Shown here piece by piece: positions 23,131 to 23,254 of a stretch of 23,254 nucleotides of DNA; the first letter of the stretch is position 1, and every line of letters begins with the position of its first letter. Location: positions 1 through 23,254 of the forward strand of contig NZ_CAJKIS010000038.1 in assembly GCF_905200055.1 (NCBI RefSeq), given 5' to 3'. The position numbers were made by a program, and so were the translations under genes. The stretch is from an uncultured Fusobacterium sp. Lineage in GTDB: Bacteria > Fusobacteriota > Fusobacteriia > Fusobacteriales > Fusobacteriaceae. Under the pieces are notes generated by a model. The model worked only from the letters and a program-made list of their open reading frames with translations, did not search any database and was not told where the DNA came from.

Positions 23131-23159
23131 ATTATATCATATTAACATAAAAAAATCAA
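23131..23159 (-). promoter_or_regulatory. Promoter of the prfA-prmC-queA-rsmD-xseB-ispA operon
   Basis: On the minus strand, TTGATT (23154-23159) and a perfect TATAAT (23131-23136) are separated by 17 nt. The hexamers are identical to those of the glycogen operon promoter. The leader to the prfA GTG is about 30 nt and contains AAGGAG. Confidence 0.7.
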
Positions 23160-23254
23160 TTTGACATAATAGTTTATAACATAATTCTAACATATTATTT
23201 AAACTATAATTTATCTAACTAAGCTCAGTTATCTAGTACATCGCTAGGTTTTGA

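Noticed and set aside
23225..23254. Possible C-terminal tail of a minus-strand gene (ending in TGA at 23225-23227) followed by a TAACT/AGTTA hairpin
   Set aside because: Nine codons at the window edge cannot be told from chance, and the 5-bp stem is too weak to support a gene end.
1..23254. Search for CRISPR repeats, tRNA/rRNA genes, toxin-antitoxin or phage modules
   Set aside because: No regularly spaced repeats, cloverleaf-like segments or recognisable defence proteins were seen. The IHF-like pair alone is not evidence of a phage or defence island.

Overview
The window is very AT-rich (roughly 70% A+T by eye). It uses AGA for almost all arginines, has Gram-negative-style gene content, and its sigma70-type promoters are separated by 17 bp. 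Together with a GlgC/GlgD pair, this points to a Fusobacterium, most likely one of the saccharolytic gut species of the mortiferum/varium/ulcerans type. The species is inference; the window has no rRNA or marker that settles it.

Layout from left to right. Positions 1-55 look like the terminal end of an insertion sequence. Two overlapping, divergent HU/IHF-like genes (69-648, minus) and a CNNM/CorC-type membrane protein with CBS domains (747-2072, minus) follow. An AT-rich divergent intergenic region (2073-2428) carries a good promoter with two inverted repeats. From it a seven-gene glycogen operon runs rightward (2429-12877): TrmB-family regulator, malQ, glgP, glgB, glgC, glgD, glgA, closed by a stem-loop terminator at 12882-12928. 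GlgC, with the apparently non-catalytic partner GlgD, makes ADP-glucose. GlgA elongates, GlgB branches, and GlgP with MalQ breaks the polymer down. No debranching enzyme (GlgX/PulA) or phosphoglucomutase is in the window.

Next comes a stand-alone minus-strand ctlX-like amidinohydrolase gene (12935-13855). A divergent 345-bp spacer then leads to a large exported GH2 beta-galactosidase (14201-18124, 1307 aa) with a lipobox signal peptide and two extra C-terminal modules, a beta-sandwich domain and an NPCBM carbohydrate-binding domain. A perfect 15-bp bidirectional stem-loop separates it from the convergent cluster.

The right end is a tight minus-strand housekeeping operon, transcribed prfA-prmC-queA-rsmD-xseB-ispA, with a clear promoter at 23131-23159. 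Gaps are 1-24 nt, one junction is a stop/start overlap, and three of the six genes start at GTG or TTG. PrmC modifies the GGQ glutamine of RF1 (prfA), which is encoded immediately upstream. PrmC is about 90 residues longer than usual and appears to carry a duplicated N-terminal helical domain.

I found no CRISPR array, tRNA, rRNA or evident new defence system. The points most worth a second look are the duplicated PrmC domain, the glgP-glgB junction hairpin that sequesters the glgB ribosome site, the palindromes at the glycogen promoter, the secreted modular beta-galactosidase, and several start-codon corrections.
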